This document shows, one piece after another, positions 8,837-21,800 of a DNA stretch of 64,000 nucleotides. The notes beneath the pieces are model-generated. The model saw only the letters and a list, made by a program, of their open reading frames with translations, was not told the DNA's origin and made no database searches. Within the stretch, counting starts at the first letter, position 1, and each line of letters starts with the position of its first letter. The position numbers and the translations under genes were made by a program. Origin of the DNA: Stieleria mannarensis. Lineage in GTDB: Bacteria > Planctomycetota > Planctomycetia > Pirellulales > Pirellulaceae. Location of the stretch: contig NZ_JACEHH010000036.1 in NCBI RefSeq assembly GCF_014154935.1, forward strand, positions 33,651 through 97,650. The letters are read 5' to 3'.

Positions 8837-10393
8837 TCAGAAGGACGCCGAGAAGATCCGGTCGATTTCCGATTCGGGGATTTCGTCGTGGAGCATCGAC
8901 CCGTAGCGGAGGAAATTCTGGTGCAGTTTGAAACAGCGGGTCAGATCATGCTGGACATGGCTGGCCCCGGAATCATGCAAGTATCGATACAGATAGTCGC
9001 GATAATCGGGATGCGCACAACGCTCGATGATCGTCAACGCGCGTTGCTTGGGGGCCAGTCCGCGGAGGTCGGCCAGCCCCTGCTCGGTGACCACGACTTG
9101 AACCGAGTGTTCGCTGTGGTCGATGTGGGTGCACATCGGGACGATCGTGGAAATGCTGCCGCCTTTGGCGACCGACGGGCACATGAAGATCGACTTATAG
9201 GCATTGCGGGTAAAATCGCCGCTGCCGCCGATCCCGTTCATGATCCGCTTGCCACAAACATGCGTCGAATTGACGTGCGCAAAGATATCAATCTCCAGCG
9301 CGGTGTTCATCGAAATGATGCCCAGCTGGCGGACGGCGGCGGGATTGTTGGAAATGTCCTGGGGCCGCAAGACCAGCCGCGAGGAGAAGTAATCAATCTC
9401 GTCGACCAACTGTTTCATCTGCTGCGGTGACAACACCAGCGCACAGGTGCTGGCGCCGCGGAGACGTCCCTGCCGCATCAGCTCAAACGCCGACGACTGC
9501 AGGACCTCGGTGTACATGGTGAAATCGGGCAGATCCGGATGCTCGCCGATCGCTTCCAGCACGGCATTGGCCACGTTCCCGACGCCACTTTGGATCGGTA
9601 AAAATTCGCGTGGGATGCGGCCACAAGCGATTTCGCTGGCAAAAAACTCGGCGACGTGCTGGGCGATCGCCTTGTTGATCTGGTTGGCCTGAGAAAAATC
9701 GGTCGCTTCATCCGGCTCGTTGGTTTCCACGATCCCGATCACCTTTTCCGGGTCGACGCGGGCGTAGGGTTTGCCGATCCGCTGCAGCGGATGATCCAAG
9801 TCGATGGCCGGGCGATAGGGCGGCGTCTTGGGGACGACGATGTCGGACATCTCGGCGACACGGCGTGACTGCCCGCGATTGAGCTCGATGATCACGTTCT
9901 CCGCCGAATGCAAGAATGCGGGCGAGGCGCCGATCGAGTTGGTCAGATAGACTCGTCCATCGGCGGTGATCTCCGACGCCTCGATGACCGCGAAATCGAT
10001 CGGCCCGTAAAAGCCGAACAACGTGAACTGGGGAACGTCCGACAGGTGCATGTCCACGAAATCGACGTCGCCGCGGTTGATTTGGTCGCGGAGCGTGCGC
10101 GAGGATTGATAGGGTGCCCGCCAACTGATCGCCTGGGCCTGGGCGAGTGCTTCGTCCAGACTGCTGCCGGTCGACGCGCCGGTCAGCACCCGCAGCTTGT
10201 AGGGCAACCCTGCGGCGTGGTACTCACGCGCCCGACGCGCCAGAGCCCGCGGAACCGCTTTCGCCGCTCCGGCCGGTGTAAACCCACTGAACGCCACCAT
10301 CGCCCCATCCGGGATCAGGCCGGCCACTTCGTCAGCGTCAAGAATGGGAAAACCTTCGTAGTCCACTGCAATACCCCTCGCTTTTGGCGGCAT
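8837..10393 (-). CDS. Acetyl-CoA hydrolase/transferase family (acetate CoA-transferase)
   Basis: 518 residues from the ATG at 10393; a TTG at 10441 would add 16. The family moves CoA between acyl-CoA and acetate (succinyl-CoA:acetate type) or hydrolyses acetyl-CoA. Family marks are FSGFTPAGAAKAVP near the N-terminus, IQSGVGNVANAVL (CoA-binding glycine loop), and FTMYTEVLQ, whose Glu (about residue 296) is the expected catalytic residue that forms the glutamyl-CoA thioester. Later motifs are IGGSGDFTRNAY and VVTEQGLADLRG. It is probably cytoplasmic and acts in acetate metabolism. Exact substrate preference cannot be read from sequence alone. Confidence 0.93.
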   Translation of the reverse strand: MPPKARGIAVDYEGFPILDADEVAGLIPDGAMVAFSGFTPAGAAKAVPRALARRAREYHAAGLPYKLRVLTGASTGSSLDEALAQAQAISWRAPYQSSRTLRDQINRGDVDFVDMHLSDVPQFTLFGFYGPIDFAVIEASEITADGRVYLTNSIGASPAFLHSAENVIIELNRGQSRRVAEMSDIVVPKTPPYRPAIDLDHPLQRIGKPYARVDPEKVIGIVETNEPDEATDFSQANQINKAIAQHVAEFFASEIACGRIPREFLPIQSGVGNVANAVLEAIGEHPDLPDFTMYTEVLQSSAFELMRQGRLRGASTCALVLSPQQMKQLVDEIDYFSSRLVLRPQDISNNPAAVRQLGIISMNTALEIDIFAHVNSTHVCGKRIMNGIGGSGDFTRNAYKSIFMCPSVAKGGSISTIVPMCTHIDHSEHSVQVVVTEQGLADLRGLAPKQRALTIIERCAHPDYRDYLYRYLHDSGASHVQHDLTRCFKLHQNFLRYGSMLHDEIPESEIDRIFSASF

Positions 10394-10587
10394 GTCTTTT
10401 GCGCAGGCGCCAGGCTCGTCAGCCGGAACGCATCCGTCCAAGCCTAGGACGCGGAGAGGGATCGTCCCGAGAAACAGCGGGTTTCACGTCTTCTCAAGGG
10501 AACGACAGCCGCTAGTGCACCGCTCAACCCCTTCAATGCGGACGCACCGCGCCGATATCGCCCCTCGCCGGACAACGCCACTTTGCT

Positions 10588-10661
10588 GTCGCTACGTTCG
10601 CCAAAGCGTGGAAAGCGTCGGGAATTTACCTTCTGGCGAAGGTAGCTACGTTCGCACAGCG
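10588..10661. repeat. Dispersed palindromic repeat, family A copy 3
   Basis: The left half is GTCGCTACGTTCGCCAAAGCGTGG and the right half ACCTTCTGGCGAAGGTAGC followed by TACGTTCGCACAGCG; the halves are imperfect inverse complements. It lies between the Uma2 gene and the CoA-transferase gene. The rest of the 10394-10683 gap shows nothing else I can name. Confidence 0.78.
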
Positions 10662-10683
10662 ATTCCCAGTCTCGCTTGTTGAT

Positions 10684-11310
10684 TCAATCCCCGGCGGCAG
10701 CTTTCCAAACATCGTCAACGCGGATCGACAAACCGTCCAGCAACTCGGATGTGGCAAACTCGCCGTCAAAAAACTCCCTGACCGAGCTGTAACTCCCTTG
10801 ATCCAAACCGAGCACTCGAATCACGCGTTGCTCAGGATCGATGATCCAATACTCCCGAATTCCGGCGGCCGCATATTCGACCGGCTTGGATCGCCAATCC
10901 CGATAGCGGCTGGATTCGTCTTCACTGACCACTTCAACGACCAGATCGGCACCACGCCAGTAGGCGCTGGTCCGTCGCTCCGCATTTTCGGCCAGCGAGA
11001 ATGCTAAATCGGGCTCGCGAAATCGATTTGCACCCGTTTGGATACGAATCGGCGCGAACACCAAAGTCCCCAGCCGAGCGGGAGCAACCACTGAATGAAA
11101 CGCCAAAAACAAGAACTTCACCATCAATTGATGTGCTTCGGTCGGCATTTCCAAGACCTCCACTGTCCCGTCAACAAGCTCGACCAAACAACGCGATTGA
11201 TCGGTCAACCGCAAGTAGTCCTCATTGGCCCAAGATCCCTGCGGCGGAAAAATTTTGGCGATCTCCGTCGCTAAGCGTGGCGATTGCAGAGGGGGCGTGG
11301 GAGAATCCAT
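10684..11310 (-). CDS. Uma2 family (DUF820) putative endonuclease
   Basis: 208 residues, the usual length. The fold is of the PD-(D/E)XK type. An early LVELVDGTVEVLEMP block (about 42-56), FREPDLAF with its conserved Asp, and DLVVEVVSEDESSRYRDWRSKPVEYAAAGIREYWIIDPE carry the catalytic-type Asp, Glu and Lys residues. The protein is soluble. The family is common in cyanobacteria and planctomycetes, often in many copies, and its biological target is not established. A second member lies at 43761-44525. It is monocistronic in appearance. Confidence 0.9.
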   Translation of the reverse strand: MDSPTPPLQSPRLATEIAKIFPPQGSWANEDYLRLTDQSRCLVELVDGTVEVLEMPTEAHQLMVKFLFLAFHSVVAPARLGTLVFAPIRIQTGANRFREPDLAFSLAENAERRTSAYWRGADLVVEVVSEDESSRYRDWRSKPVEYAAAGIREYWIIDPEQRVIRVLGLDQGSYSSVREFFDGEFATSELLDGLSIRVDDVWKAAAGD

Positions 11311-11535
11311 GATCGTACCGGCCGAAACAGCAACGGATTTGGAAACGTCGTCGTGGCAACACGCGGACAGCCTATCCCGCGTATTCTACAGCGCCGCAAA
11401 CGAAAAGGGATTCAGCAACCGTTGGTGTCTAGCCTTTAGGCGATTGCCGGTCGCTGCGACGCAGCGACAGTGGGCGAATAAAGCCTGCACACCAACATTA
11501 TGCCCGTGCCATCGACTCCTGCCCCTTTTCCCGCA

Positions 11536-12333
11536 CTAGTACCGCGAGGTCGTCGGATACGGCAGCGGGGTGGCGATTTGGCTGTTCGCGTTGGTCCGGG
11601 CGGCATCCAAATCGGAATTGATTTGGCGGCTGAGCGCCGCGACGCGTTCGGCGATCATCGGCTGGGTGTTGTTGAGCGCCAGGGCCCGCTGATAGTTCTG
11701 CAACGCCTGCGGCAGATCCCCATCGGATTCTCTCAGCCGCGCCAGCGCCAGCCAAGCCCGGGAATTGTTGGCGTCCAGTTGCACCGCATCCTCCAGGTAT
11801 TTCAGCGCCGTCCCTGACTCACCGGCCTCTTCGTACAACCGCGCCAGTTCCACCCGTGGCTCCGAAGCCAGCGGATTGTTCGAGGCCCAATTCTTAATCA
11901 AGGCGAACGCGCGGTCCGGCCGGCCGGTATCCATCAACAGAACCGCCAACCCGCGATGGCACTCGATATGGTTCGGATCGTGGTCGAGACACTGGTTGTA
12001 GAGCGCCTCGGCATTGCGAAACAGCGCTTCGTCGTTCCGCTGGCTGGCCAAACGGTGTTTGGTCGCGGCCAGGTTGTAATACCCGTCGGGGTTGGTGGGG
12101 TCTTCGGCCACCACCTGCTGAAATTGCTGCAGCGCCGCGGTGTACTGTCCCTGTTGGTGCAACTGGGCCCCCAGGACGTTCTTGCCGCTGGTGTTCCAAC
12201 TACAACCGGTTGACGCAAGCAGGGGCGCCGCGGCAAGCACCAGCAACGCCGAGCGATTCACTGCGAAAAAACGATTCCGGCGGCGGGGGACACCGCTCTT
12301 ACGGGCGGCTTTCTGTACGGCTAGAAGAGTCAT
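11536..12333 (-). CDS. Exported TPR-repeat protein, probable lipoprotein
   Basis: 265 residues. A basic leader is followed by a hydrophobic stretch (SALLVLAAAPLLASTGC, about 28-44). The Cys could be a lipidation site, but Ser at -3 makes the lipobox weak. The rest is tetratricopeptide repeats: about five units, beginning with AQLHQQGQYTAALQQFQQVVAEDPTNPDGYYNLA and ending with GDLPQALQNYQRALALNN, followed by a short Ser/Thr-rich tail. TPR arrays bind protein partners, so a periplasmic scaffold is likely. It is transcribed away from the giant gene, with a 479-base divergent gap between them. Confidence 0.88.
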   Translation of the reverse strand: MTLLAVQKAARKSGVPRRRNRFFAVNRSALLVLAAAPLLASTGCSWNTSGKNVLGAQLHQQGQYTAALQQFQQVVAEDPTNPDGYYNLAATKHRLASQRNDEALFRNAEALYNQCLDHDPNHIECHRGLAVLLMDTGRPDRAFALIKNWASNNPLASEPRVELARLYEEAGESGTALKYLEDAVQLDANNSRAWLALARLRESDGDLPQALQNYQRALALNNTQPMIAERVAALSRQINSDLDAARTNANSQIATPLPYPTTSRY

Positions 12334-12695
12334 CTAACTGCCATCCTGACAGGGTGCGGCCGCTTCCAACGAGGGGGGCTAACTCGGCCCAGCGGAGGAT
12401 TCGCGGCCAAAAGGGCGTCGCATCGTGCAAGCGGACGGTATCAACCGGCGCGGAAAGCTCGCAAGAGAGGAACTTTCGTCCGTCAGAACACGTCGAACGG
12501 GGCACGCGTGAGCTCGTGATGCGAATCTGCAAGGATTAGGACGGTCGTAACGCTCACTATCGACCGCCCAAACCCCGTGAGAAACGCGTTTTTCGTTGCG
12601 GATCGACACGGCCTAATTACACTTCGTGCCAGGTACCGCCGCGCAACCGCGCAGATCCCCTAGCTTATCGAATTTGCAACTTTTGACCTAAGAAC

Positions 12696-12751
12696 GGGTC
12701 AACTCCGACAACCGGACCGCGTTGACCGGACCGCGTTGTCGGACTCAACCC
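12696..12751. promoter_or_regulatory. Long imperfect hairpin upstream of the giant gene
   Basis: The arms GGGTCAACTCCGACAAC (12696-12712) and GTTGTCGGACTCAACCC (12735-12751) pair with two mismatches. The loop contains a direct repeat of ACCGGACCGCGTTG. It ends 61 bases before the ATG at 12813, so it may fall in the 5' leader of the giant mRNA. No T-run follows. The remainder of the 12334-12812 gap, which must hold both divergent promoters, shows no motif I can name. Confidence 0.45.
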
Positions 12752-12812
12752 CACAAGTGCTGCCCCAACAGACTGACTGCCCGCACCACGGGCATAATGA
12801 CGAGGCCTCTGG

Positions 12813-15800
12813 ATGACCTTCCGCAAACCATCGCATTCCCTTCGCACACATCTCAGCCGTAACTCCGGGTTGCCGACCGATGGTACGACTTCGCCCGCGG
12901 CCCACCGTGCCGGCCGCAACCGCCGCAGCGGGAAACGCCGCGACGAGAAACGACGATCGCTGATGGAGAGCTTGGAGACACGGCAATTGCTGGCCGGTCC
13001 CGAGCTGATCGGGATCCAGCCCAACGAAGGCGATCTGCTGTTCAACGGTGACACGTTGAATTTCTCGCCCAAGGAATTGGTTTTCCGGTTCGACGACAAC
13101 ACGCGAATCGACGAGAGCACGCTGGATGCGATTCGGATCACGCGTGCCGGCGAGGACCGCACGTTCGAGTCGGCTGCGGTGACAAGCGACTTGGGGACCG
13201 GCGGCACGGCGTTGTTTGAGTTCCGCGCCCGGCAATCGGGCAGCCTGGGCAACGGGATCGAGGTGGAGTTCACCGAGACCAATCGCGTCGGCACATCGGC
13301 ACCGATCATCACGACGGATCTGAGCGAGGGGCGCAAGATCACGATCGACATCAACATCAATCCGCTACAGCGGACGTTGGCGCGGGATCTGGTTTCGGCG
13401 ATCAACCGTGATCTGCGTGTCAATCCTGACGACCCGATGCGGGCGGGTGATCTGATCGAAGCGATCCAAATCAGCGGCCCGTCGGGGCAGCGGATCGGTT
13501 CGTCCGACAGTGTGCAAGACAAGACCTTGGTGCTGGACGGCGCCAATGCGGCCCAAGCGGTCACGGACTTTGGGACCAACGGCGCAGTGCGTGTCCGCTT
13601 TATTTCGCAGCTGCCCGGTTTGGACGGCCGCGGAACCAACTTGGTGGTCGAACAGCGAAACTTCGGCGCGCCGGCCAACCCTGTGATCGTCGTCACCGAT
13701 CAATCGGTCCGCATCCAACTGAACAGCTTCCCGGGCGCCCCGACGACGGCCGAACAGCTTGTCGCCCAGCTCAATTCAAACCCGCAAGCCAGCCAATTGG
13801 TTCAGGGCACGATCCAGGAAGGCAACGGGGCAACCGCGATCGGCAACCTGCCGGTCAACTATTCTCCGATCAATCTGAGCGGCGTCAGCGACGTGGTGGT
13901 CGAACCCGGCTTCGTCGGCCTGGGCGATTCGTCGCGTGAAGTGATCTTCCGGTTTTCCGAACCGCTGCCGGACGACATTTACCAAATCGACGTGTTGGGA
14001 ACCGGTTCGTTCGCGCTGCGTGGTGAAGACGGCGAAGCGTTCCAGGACGGCACCGATCTGACACGGACTTTCAACATCAACCTGGGCCCCCAGGTGGTCG
14101 CGGTCGTGCCCGAGCCGGTCCGTCGCCAATCCAACGGAACCCTCAGCACCGAAACCGGGATCATCGAAGTTCACTTCAACGACGATGATCTGCTGCAGTC
14201 GGCGGCCCAAAACGAAGACTTCTATCAGCTGATCTTCACCCGTGATACCGTCGACAACACCGACGACGTGATCATCCGCCTGGACCCAAGCGTCAGCGGC
14301 ATCGTCAACACCAAGGTCGGAGATGGCTGGATCGTCCGTGTTCCCGGCAGCGTGACCTACAGCACCATCACGAATATCGCGAAGCTGGATTTCAAGATCC
14401 CGCTGTCCCGAATCCCGGATCCAGAAACCCCAGGCCAACTGCTCTCGGGGAACGCTCGGCTACGTATCGGCGCGACCGAAGACCTGCCGATGGCACCGCA
14501 AGAAATCGCGCTGCCGCCGGGCACGGCGGCCGCCCCCGATGGCGCCGGCGACAGCTTCGAAACCGCCTTTGACCTGAACACGACATGGAGCCTGAGCGGG
14601 GCGACGACCACGCGTTCGGCGACCTTGACCAGCGAAATCCGCAACGAGACGGCCTTCGAACTGGATCTGCCCGGCCCCGATGTTCCCGGCACACGGGACA
14701 TCCGGGAAGAAGACCCGTCGCGACTCGACCGCGTCGTCCCCTTGGATTACGTCCGTCAATTTGCCGACCAAGTCGACGGGATCACGACGATCGAATACGA
14801 CTTCGTCGCCAGCTGGTTGGGCGACGACCCGAACCGTCCGGGGATCACCGCGGACACCAATTACTTCAACATCATCAGCGCGGAACAGAAACAACGCGTC
14901 CGCGAAGTGATGTCGCTGTTCAGCGAGTACTTGGGCGTGGCGTTCGTCGAAGTTTCCGATCGCGACCCCGCCGACATCGCCGGCTTCTCGATCGTCGTCG
15001 GCGACCTGTATGGCGGCGACGAGCGCGAAGCCAGCGCCCAAGGCGGTCTGGCGGTTGTCACCCGAGACCGTGACGGCGACGGCACCGACGACTTGGTCGT
15101 GATGGACTTCCAGGACTTTGACGAGTCGGTCGACGACCAATTCGGTGGCGAATTCTTCCGCGGTGCGATGTTCGGCGTCGGACAGCTGCTCGGCTATGGC
15201 TATGCCGACGATCTGCCCCAACCGGTCACCCAAAGCACCGACTTTATCTTCCAACCGGGCACCGACAACGAGCCCGCGTTCCCCAGTTATGCCGACATCG
15301 TCCACGGGCAATACCTGTACCGCCCCGACAGCACCGACATCGACATGTACCGATTCCAGGTCGACCAGACCGGATCGGTGGCGATCGAAACCATCGCCGA
15401 GCGTTTGGGCACGCCCAGCCTGCTGGACACCCAGCTGCGTCTGTACGTCGAAGACGCCGACGGTCGGTTCGTCGAAATCGCCCAGAACGACGACTACTTC
15501 AGCAACGATTCGCTGATCCGGATCGACAACATCAACCCCGGCAATTACATGATCGGGGTCAGCGCCAAGGGCAACGACACCTACGACCCCGCGATCCCGG
15601 GCACCGGTTTTGGCGGTCTCAGCCAAGGCAGTTACGAATTGCGTGTGGATTTCACGCCCTCGGCGGTCAGCATGATGACCGACAACACCGGCATCCCGCT
15701 GGACGGTGATGCCGACGGCCGGCCCGGCGGCACGTTCAACTATTGGTTCAAACCCTCCGACCCGTCCGAGACCCTGTACGTCGACAAGGGCAACGTGACG

Positions 15801-18800
15801 CTGCGTCAGGCCGGCGGGTTCATCCCGTCCGGTCTGGGCGACCTGGCCTTCATCGAAGCGTTCCAGACCCGAACGATCGGTTATGTCAACAGCGCCTACG
15901 ACGAAATCGACTTGGCGATTGCCGACGCCAGTCGGATCTCGGTGCTGAAACAACAAGCCTTCAACGGAACGCTGACCGAATTGAATCAGTTGCGTCTGTC
16001 CGGCAACCAAAACGACATCCAACGTGCCGCGGCAATCAGCAATTATTTGGCCGGCTTGGATTTGACGATTCGTGTGCTCGGCAACGGCGGTCGCGACGGA
16101 TTGGTGCAAACCGCGGGCGACAACTTCAGCTACAACATCGGTGTCAACGGCAGCGGATTGGCCCTGGAAGACGGCTCTAGTTTGAACTTACCCGCGGGCG
16201 TTCAACTGATGGTCGACGCCGGAGCGATTCTCAAGTTCAGCAACACGCGATTGGGCGTCGGCAGCATCGCGCCGACGATCGACTTGAGCGGGTCCAACCT
16301 GCAAGTGCTGGGAACGCCGACGATCGTCACCAGCAACGGCTTGCCCGCCCGCGATGAATCCGGCGGCATCATCCCCGGCAGCGTGTATTTCACCAGCGTC
16401 AACGACGACTCGGTCGGCACCGGCAACCAGACCGGTGTGCTGCCGGCGGCACGTCCCGGCGATTGGGGCGGCATCGATTTCCGCGGCGACCTCGATTCGG
16501 CCGACGAACTTCGCTTCAATCCCGAAGACGAGGGCATCTTCAACAACTTGGTCCAGTACGCCGACATTCGCTACGGGGGAAGCTCGGTTTCGATCGGCGG
16601 ACGCAACGTCGTCGTCTCACCGATCGACATGGCGATCACCCGACCGACGATCATCAATTCGAAGATCTCCAACAGCGCCGACGCTGCAATCGCGGCCACC
16701 CCGGACACGTTCCGCGAGGACCGTTTCACCGACCCGAAATACCAGCAAGCGGGATCCTTCACCCCGGATTACACCCGAGTCGGTCCGGAAATCCACGGCA
16801 ACACGGTGATCGACAACAGCATCAACGGTCTGTTCGTGCGATTGCGGACGCGGAGCGGATCGACGCTGGAATCGATCACCACCAGCACGCGTTTTGACGA
16901 CAGCGACATCACGCACGTGTTGACCGAAAACTTGGTCATCGCCGGTACGCCGGGCGGCCCGATCCTGCAATCCGACGCGCCCTCGTCATTCCTGGTTCGC
17001 CTGACCGCCCGCCCCACCGACGGCGCCGTCCCCGCGGGCACGTATGTCTATCGATTGACCAACGTGACCGACGCCAATTTGGAATCGGCCGCCAGTGACG
17101 CAACCGTGTCGATCACGACGGTCGCCACCGGCGGAATCCTGCTGCAACAACTGCCGACGGTGGAACCGGGAAGCGCGACGGTGGCAAGACGTTTGTACCG
17201 CGCGACGGTCGACGCCAGCGGTGTCCCCGGCCCGTTCCAACTGGTCGCCGAGCTCAACGCCAGCAGCACGACCTTTACCGATCGCCTGGCCGACGGTGGT
17301 GCAACGCTTCAACTTTCGGCCAGCCCGCTCCGCAGCCGGTTGGACGCCAGCTTGGTGATCGACCCCTCGACCGTGCTGAAAGTCGACTCGGCAAGGATCG
17401 AAGCCCGTTTCGGCGCCAATCTGATCGCCGAAGGCACCTCGGGTAACCCGGTCGTGATCACCAGTCTGGAGGACCAACGCTATGGCGGCGGCGGCACCTT
17501 CGACACCAATGACCGCGGCAACGCCGGCGAAATCAACCCCGGCGATTGGGGCGGACTGTACATCGGCCACGGTTCGTCGGCCAGCATCGACAACGCCGTG
17601 ATCGCCGGCGGCGGCGGCACAACCCGAATCGAAGGCGGCTTTGCCTCCTTCAACGCGATCGAAGTTCACCAAGGCCAGTTGCGATTGACCAACAGCCGCA
17701 TCGAACAGAGTGCCGACGGACGCGGTGCGCTCAACGGCACCCGCGTCGGACGCAGCGACAACGCCTCGGGGGCCGTGTTCGTCCGTGCCGCGACCCCGAT
17801 CATCGTCGACAACGACTTCATCGATAACGAAGCCGCAGCAATCTCGATCGACATCAACTCGCTCAACTCCCAAGAAGTCTTTGACGGCGGACGGTCCACC
17901 GGGTCGATCGACAAGTTCGACATCATCGGCAATAGCGGCCCGCTGATCGACGACAACTCGATCACCCGCAACGCGATCAACGGCATGGCCGTCCGCGGCG
18001 GAGAACTGGTCACCGAAGGCGTTTGGGACGACGTCGATATCGTCCACGTCGTCACCGACATGATCGAAATCCCCAACAAGCACATCTATGGCGGTCTGCG
18101 ACTGATCAGTGACGCCCGGGGCTCGCTGGTCGTCAAACTGCAGACCCAAGAAGGCGAAGAGGAAACCAACCCCGCCGGGATCGTCGTCGGCGGCTCATTG
18201 CTGTCCGCGGCAGATGAATTCGTCGACATCGCCGATCGCATCGGCGGCTCGCTGCAATTGATCGGACACCCCGATTTCCCGGTGATCATGACCGCGCTGT
18301 CGGACGACTTCTCCGGCGCCGGATTCACCATCGACGGCTTTGCACAGGTCGACACCGACAACGATGGCGTGATCAGCGGCGTCATCACCGGGGACGACGA
18401 TGACGACACGGGCAGCGGCGGGTCATTTGTGGGAACGCTTCCGACCGGCCCCGAAGTCAACCTGGGCAACACGATCGACAACGACGTCGCGACGACCATC
18501 ACCGGATCGTTCACCGCGACGATCGGCGATGCCAACGACGTGCTCTCGAGTGCCGTGACCGTCCAGACCCCCACCGCACAACAACTGGTCAACCAGGATT
18601 ATGTCTTCCAGTACAGCACGTACCTGACCAGCGGCGGCACCACGACCGCGCTGGCGGCGACCACGATCACACAGCCCGCCACGCTGATCGCCGACGACCG
18701 CGTGGAAAGCCGCGGTACCTACACCGGTCCCAATGGGGACGTCAACTGGATCGCCACCAGTTACTTCATCAACGGCTTGCCCACCCTGTTCTCGACCCTG

Positions 18801-21800
18801 GACCTGCAATCGGCCTCGCCGCTGGGCGACATCCGCGTCGTCAGCTACCTGGACGAGGACGTCCAAAGCATTTCAGACGATCTGCTGTACACGGTCGGCA
18901 CCCCCGGCCAAGCCGATTTCCGGGTCTACACCGTCGACGGACCGTTGCGAGTCGGTTTCTCCCACGGTGGCTTCTACACCAATGACGGTGTCAACCAGCT
19001 GGGGGCGACGTACGAGGGCTGGGCGGCCGATCAATTTGCCGAGCTGCGGACCCAAATCACCGCCGGCACACAGACCTATTCGATTCCCGGCGTGATCGAC
19101 TTGGGCGACCTGCCGCAAGGCATTGACCCGGTGTTCGGAACGACCTTCGGGCCCAACGACATCACCACCGCGCATTCTTGGATTGTCGACTCCACTGCGT
19201 CGAGCGCACGAGTGACCAGTTTCCTGGAACTGTTGGCATCGGATCCGACCGTCGACCGGGCCAACCTGGTCCAACCGGGCCAATGGAACGGCGTCACGAT
19301 TCGTGAAGCTGCCGATGACCGCAACGTCGCCGCCGCGGCCGAACAAGAACCGGTCCGCACCACCGTGTTCGACACCAACGCGTTCCCGGGCCAAGCCCAA
19401 TTTTTGGGCGAATTGGCCCCCGACGAGCAATCCGGGGACGAGAATCGTCGCCTCGGATTCATCGTCGATGGTGCCATCACCACCCGCGATGACGTGGACG
19501 TGTACACGTTCATCGCCGAAAGCAACACCGAAGTCTGGTTGGACATTGACCGCACCAGCAGCGGACTGGACACGGTGATCGAATTGATCGACTTCAACGG
19601 CGACATCCTGGCCGCATCCAATGACTCGCTGTTGGCCGAGCGCGACGTGGCGACGGGAATCTATGTTTCGCCGCGGTTGGACAGCGACGCCGCCCAACCG
19701 CTGACGGTCAACGAGGAACGGATCCCCGTCCAACGCATCACCGTCGATTACGAGATCGTCAACGCGACCAGCGGCAACCTGACGTTCGGTCTGGCGGGCG
19801 TGCCGGGCACGACGGTCGACGTCGACGCGGCCGATTTTGTGGCCGATCCCGCCGGCGCGATCGCCGACGCCTTCAACACCGCCTTCGCCGATGAACTCGG
19901 TTTCGTCACCGCCCAGTTGCTCTCACGCGGTGCCACCAGTGACTTCGTCGTCGAAGTCCGCTTCGACGCGGCCTTCTTCACGGCCCTGCAAGTGCCCCAG
20001 ATCATCGGAACGGCCAACCCGGTCTTCCCGGCCATCGACAGCCTCGGGTTTGAAACCGACGTCCGCGACTCGGTCCTTCAAGACACGTATTCCTACAACC
20101 CGAAAGACGCCGGGATGCGAATCCGTCTGCCGGGTGAATCGGGCACGCTGAACCAGTATCACGTGCGTGTGCGAAGCAGCAACGTCCGCGACGGCAGCGA
20201 CCTGGACGGTCTGGTCAACGGAAACGTCCTGGGTGGCCTGACCCAAGGCCGGTACTCGATGCAGATCCGCCTGGGTGAAACCGATGAAAGCGCCGGGACC
20301 CAGATCAACCTGACCGACGTCCGCTACGCCACCAACGGCGTCCAAATCATCGGGCAACCGCTGCACTCGGCTTTGACGGGCGAAGATGCCGAGACGACCG
20401 CACCCAATGACACCGCCTCCGATGCCCAGCGGCTCGGGTATTACGGCGTCGGGGCCGATGCGGGCATCGAAGCCGGACCGCTGCAGAGCGATCGGCTGGC
20501 CAAGTCCTTCGCCGGAACCATCGACTCGGCGACCGACGTGGACTGGTACTCGTTCGATATCGCTTACGAAAACCTGACGCGGGACGGATCACCGCTGTAC
20601 CTGTCGACGATCATCGATTTGGACTACGCGTCCAACTTCGCCCGCAGCGACATGGCCCTGTACGTCTTCAACGCTCAAGGCGACCTGATCTACACGGCCA
20701 CCGACAGCAACGTCGCCAACGACCTGCCGGCCTCCAACTCCAACAACAGCAGCGACGACCTCAGCCGTGGCGGGGCGGGAGTCCAGGATCCGTTCCTGGG
20801 CAGCGTGGAACTGATCGAGGGGACGTACTACGTGGCGATCTCCAACCAGACGCAGGTTCCGATCGCGTTGGATCAGTTCTTCAACGCCGCGAGCAACAAC
20901 CCGCTGGTCCGCCTGGAACCGATCGCCGCGATCGATCGGATCGCCGAAGACGACATGAACGATCGCGTGCTGTTCGACGAAAGCTCGATCGTCCCCTATT
21001 CGCTGGACGATGTGGTGCTGTACGTCAACACCAGTTCCGGGCTGCACGTCGTCAACCCGTTCACCGGCCAAAACTACGGCCAGGTCGGCTCCTTCGGCGG
21101 CGAAGACATCTACGACGTGGCGTTCCGCAGCAACGGCGAACTGTATGCCTACACCGGTTTTTCCAACCGGGTCCGCAGCGACAACACCTGGTTCTACACG
21201 CAAATCGATACCGGAGACGCGTCGCTGAATCAGATCAGCACCGGGGCCGGCATCACGACCTATGGCGACATTTTGGTCGAGGTCAATTCGCAACAGATCC
21301 TCGACGCGGTGGCCAACGAAGGGATTTTTGTCGAAGCGATTTCGATCCGCGAATACAAGAACGTCGAACGGGGGCTGTTCGTCGGCAGTCGTCCGACGCT
21401 CAACGGGGCGTCGGGTCTACAGTATCGCGACAACGTGTTGTGGGAATTCAGCCCGCAATCCGGTCTGGCGGTCGGTCCGTCGTTCAACCGATTCCTGTTC
21501 AATTCTGGTGCGGGAACGATCCCGCGTGAAATCGGCCAGATCGACACCTCGGCGCCGGCGACCGCACTGTCGACTCAACTGGGCGTTTCCGACGTCGTCG
21601 AAGTCGCCGGCAACGGTTTGCTGCAGCAACAGCTCTTCGACGGCGACACGTTCACCCTGATCAGCGGCACCACGACGACGACATTCGAATTCAACATCGC
21701 CGGCGACGTGGCCGTGACCGGCGCTCCGGTCCTGGACGGCGACACGCTGACGATCGGATCGAGTGTGTTCGAATTCGACGCCGGCCCGCGTCTGCAACTG

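Noticed and set aside
10394..10441. Upstream TTG start for the CoA-transferase
   Set aside because: The added 16 residues have no family similarity and an ATG with normal context follows at 10393.
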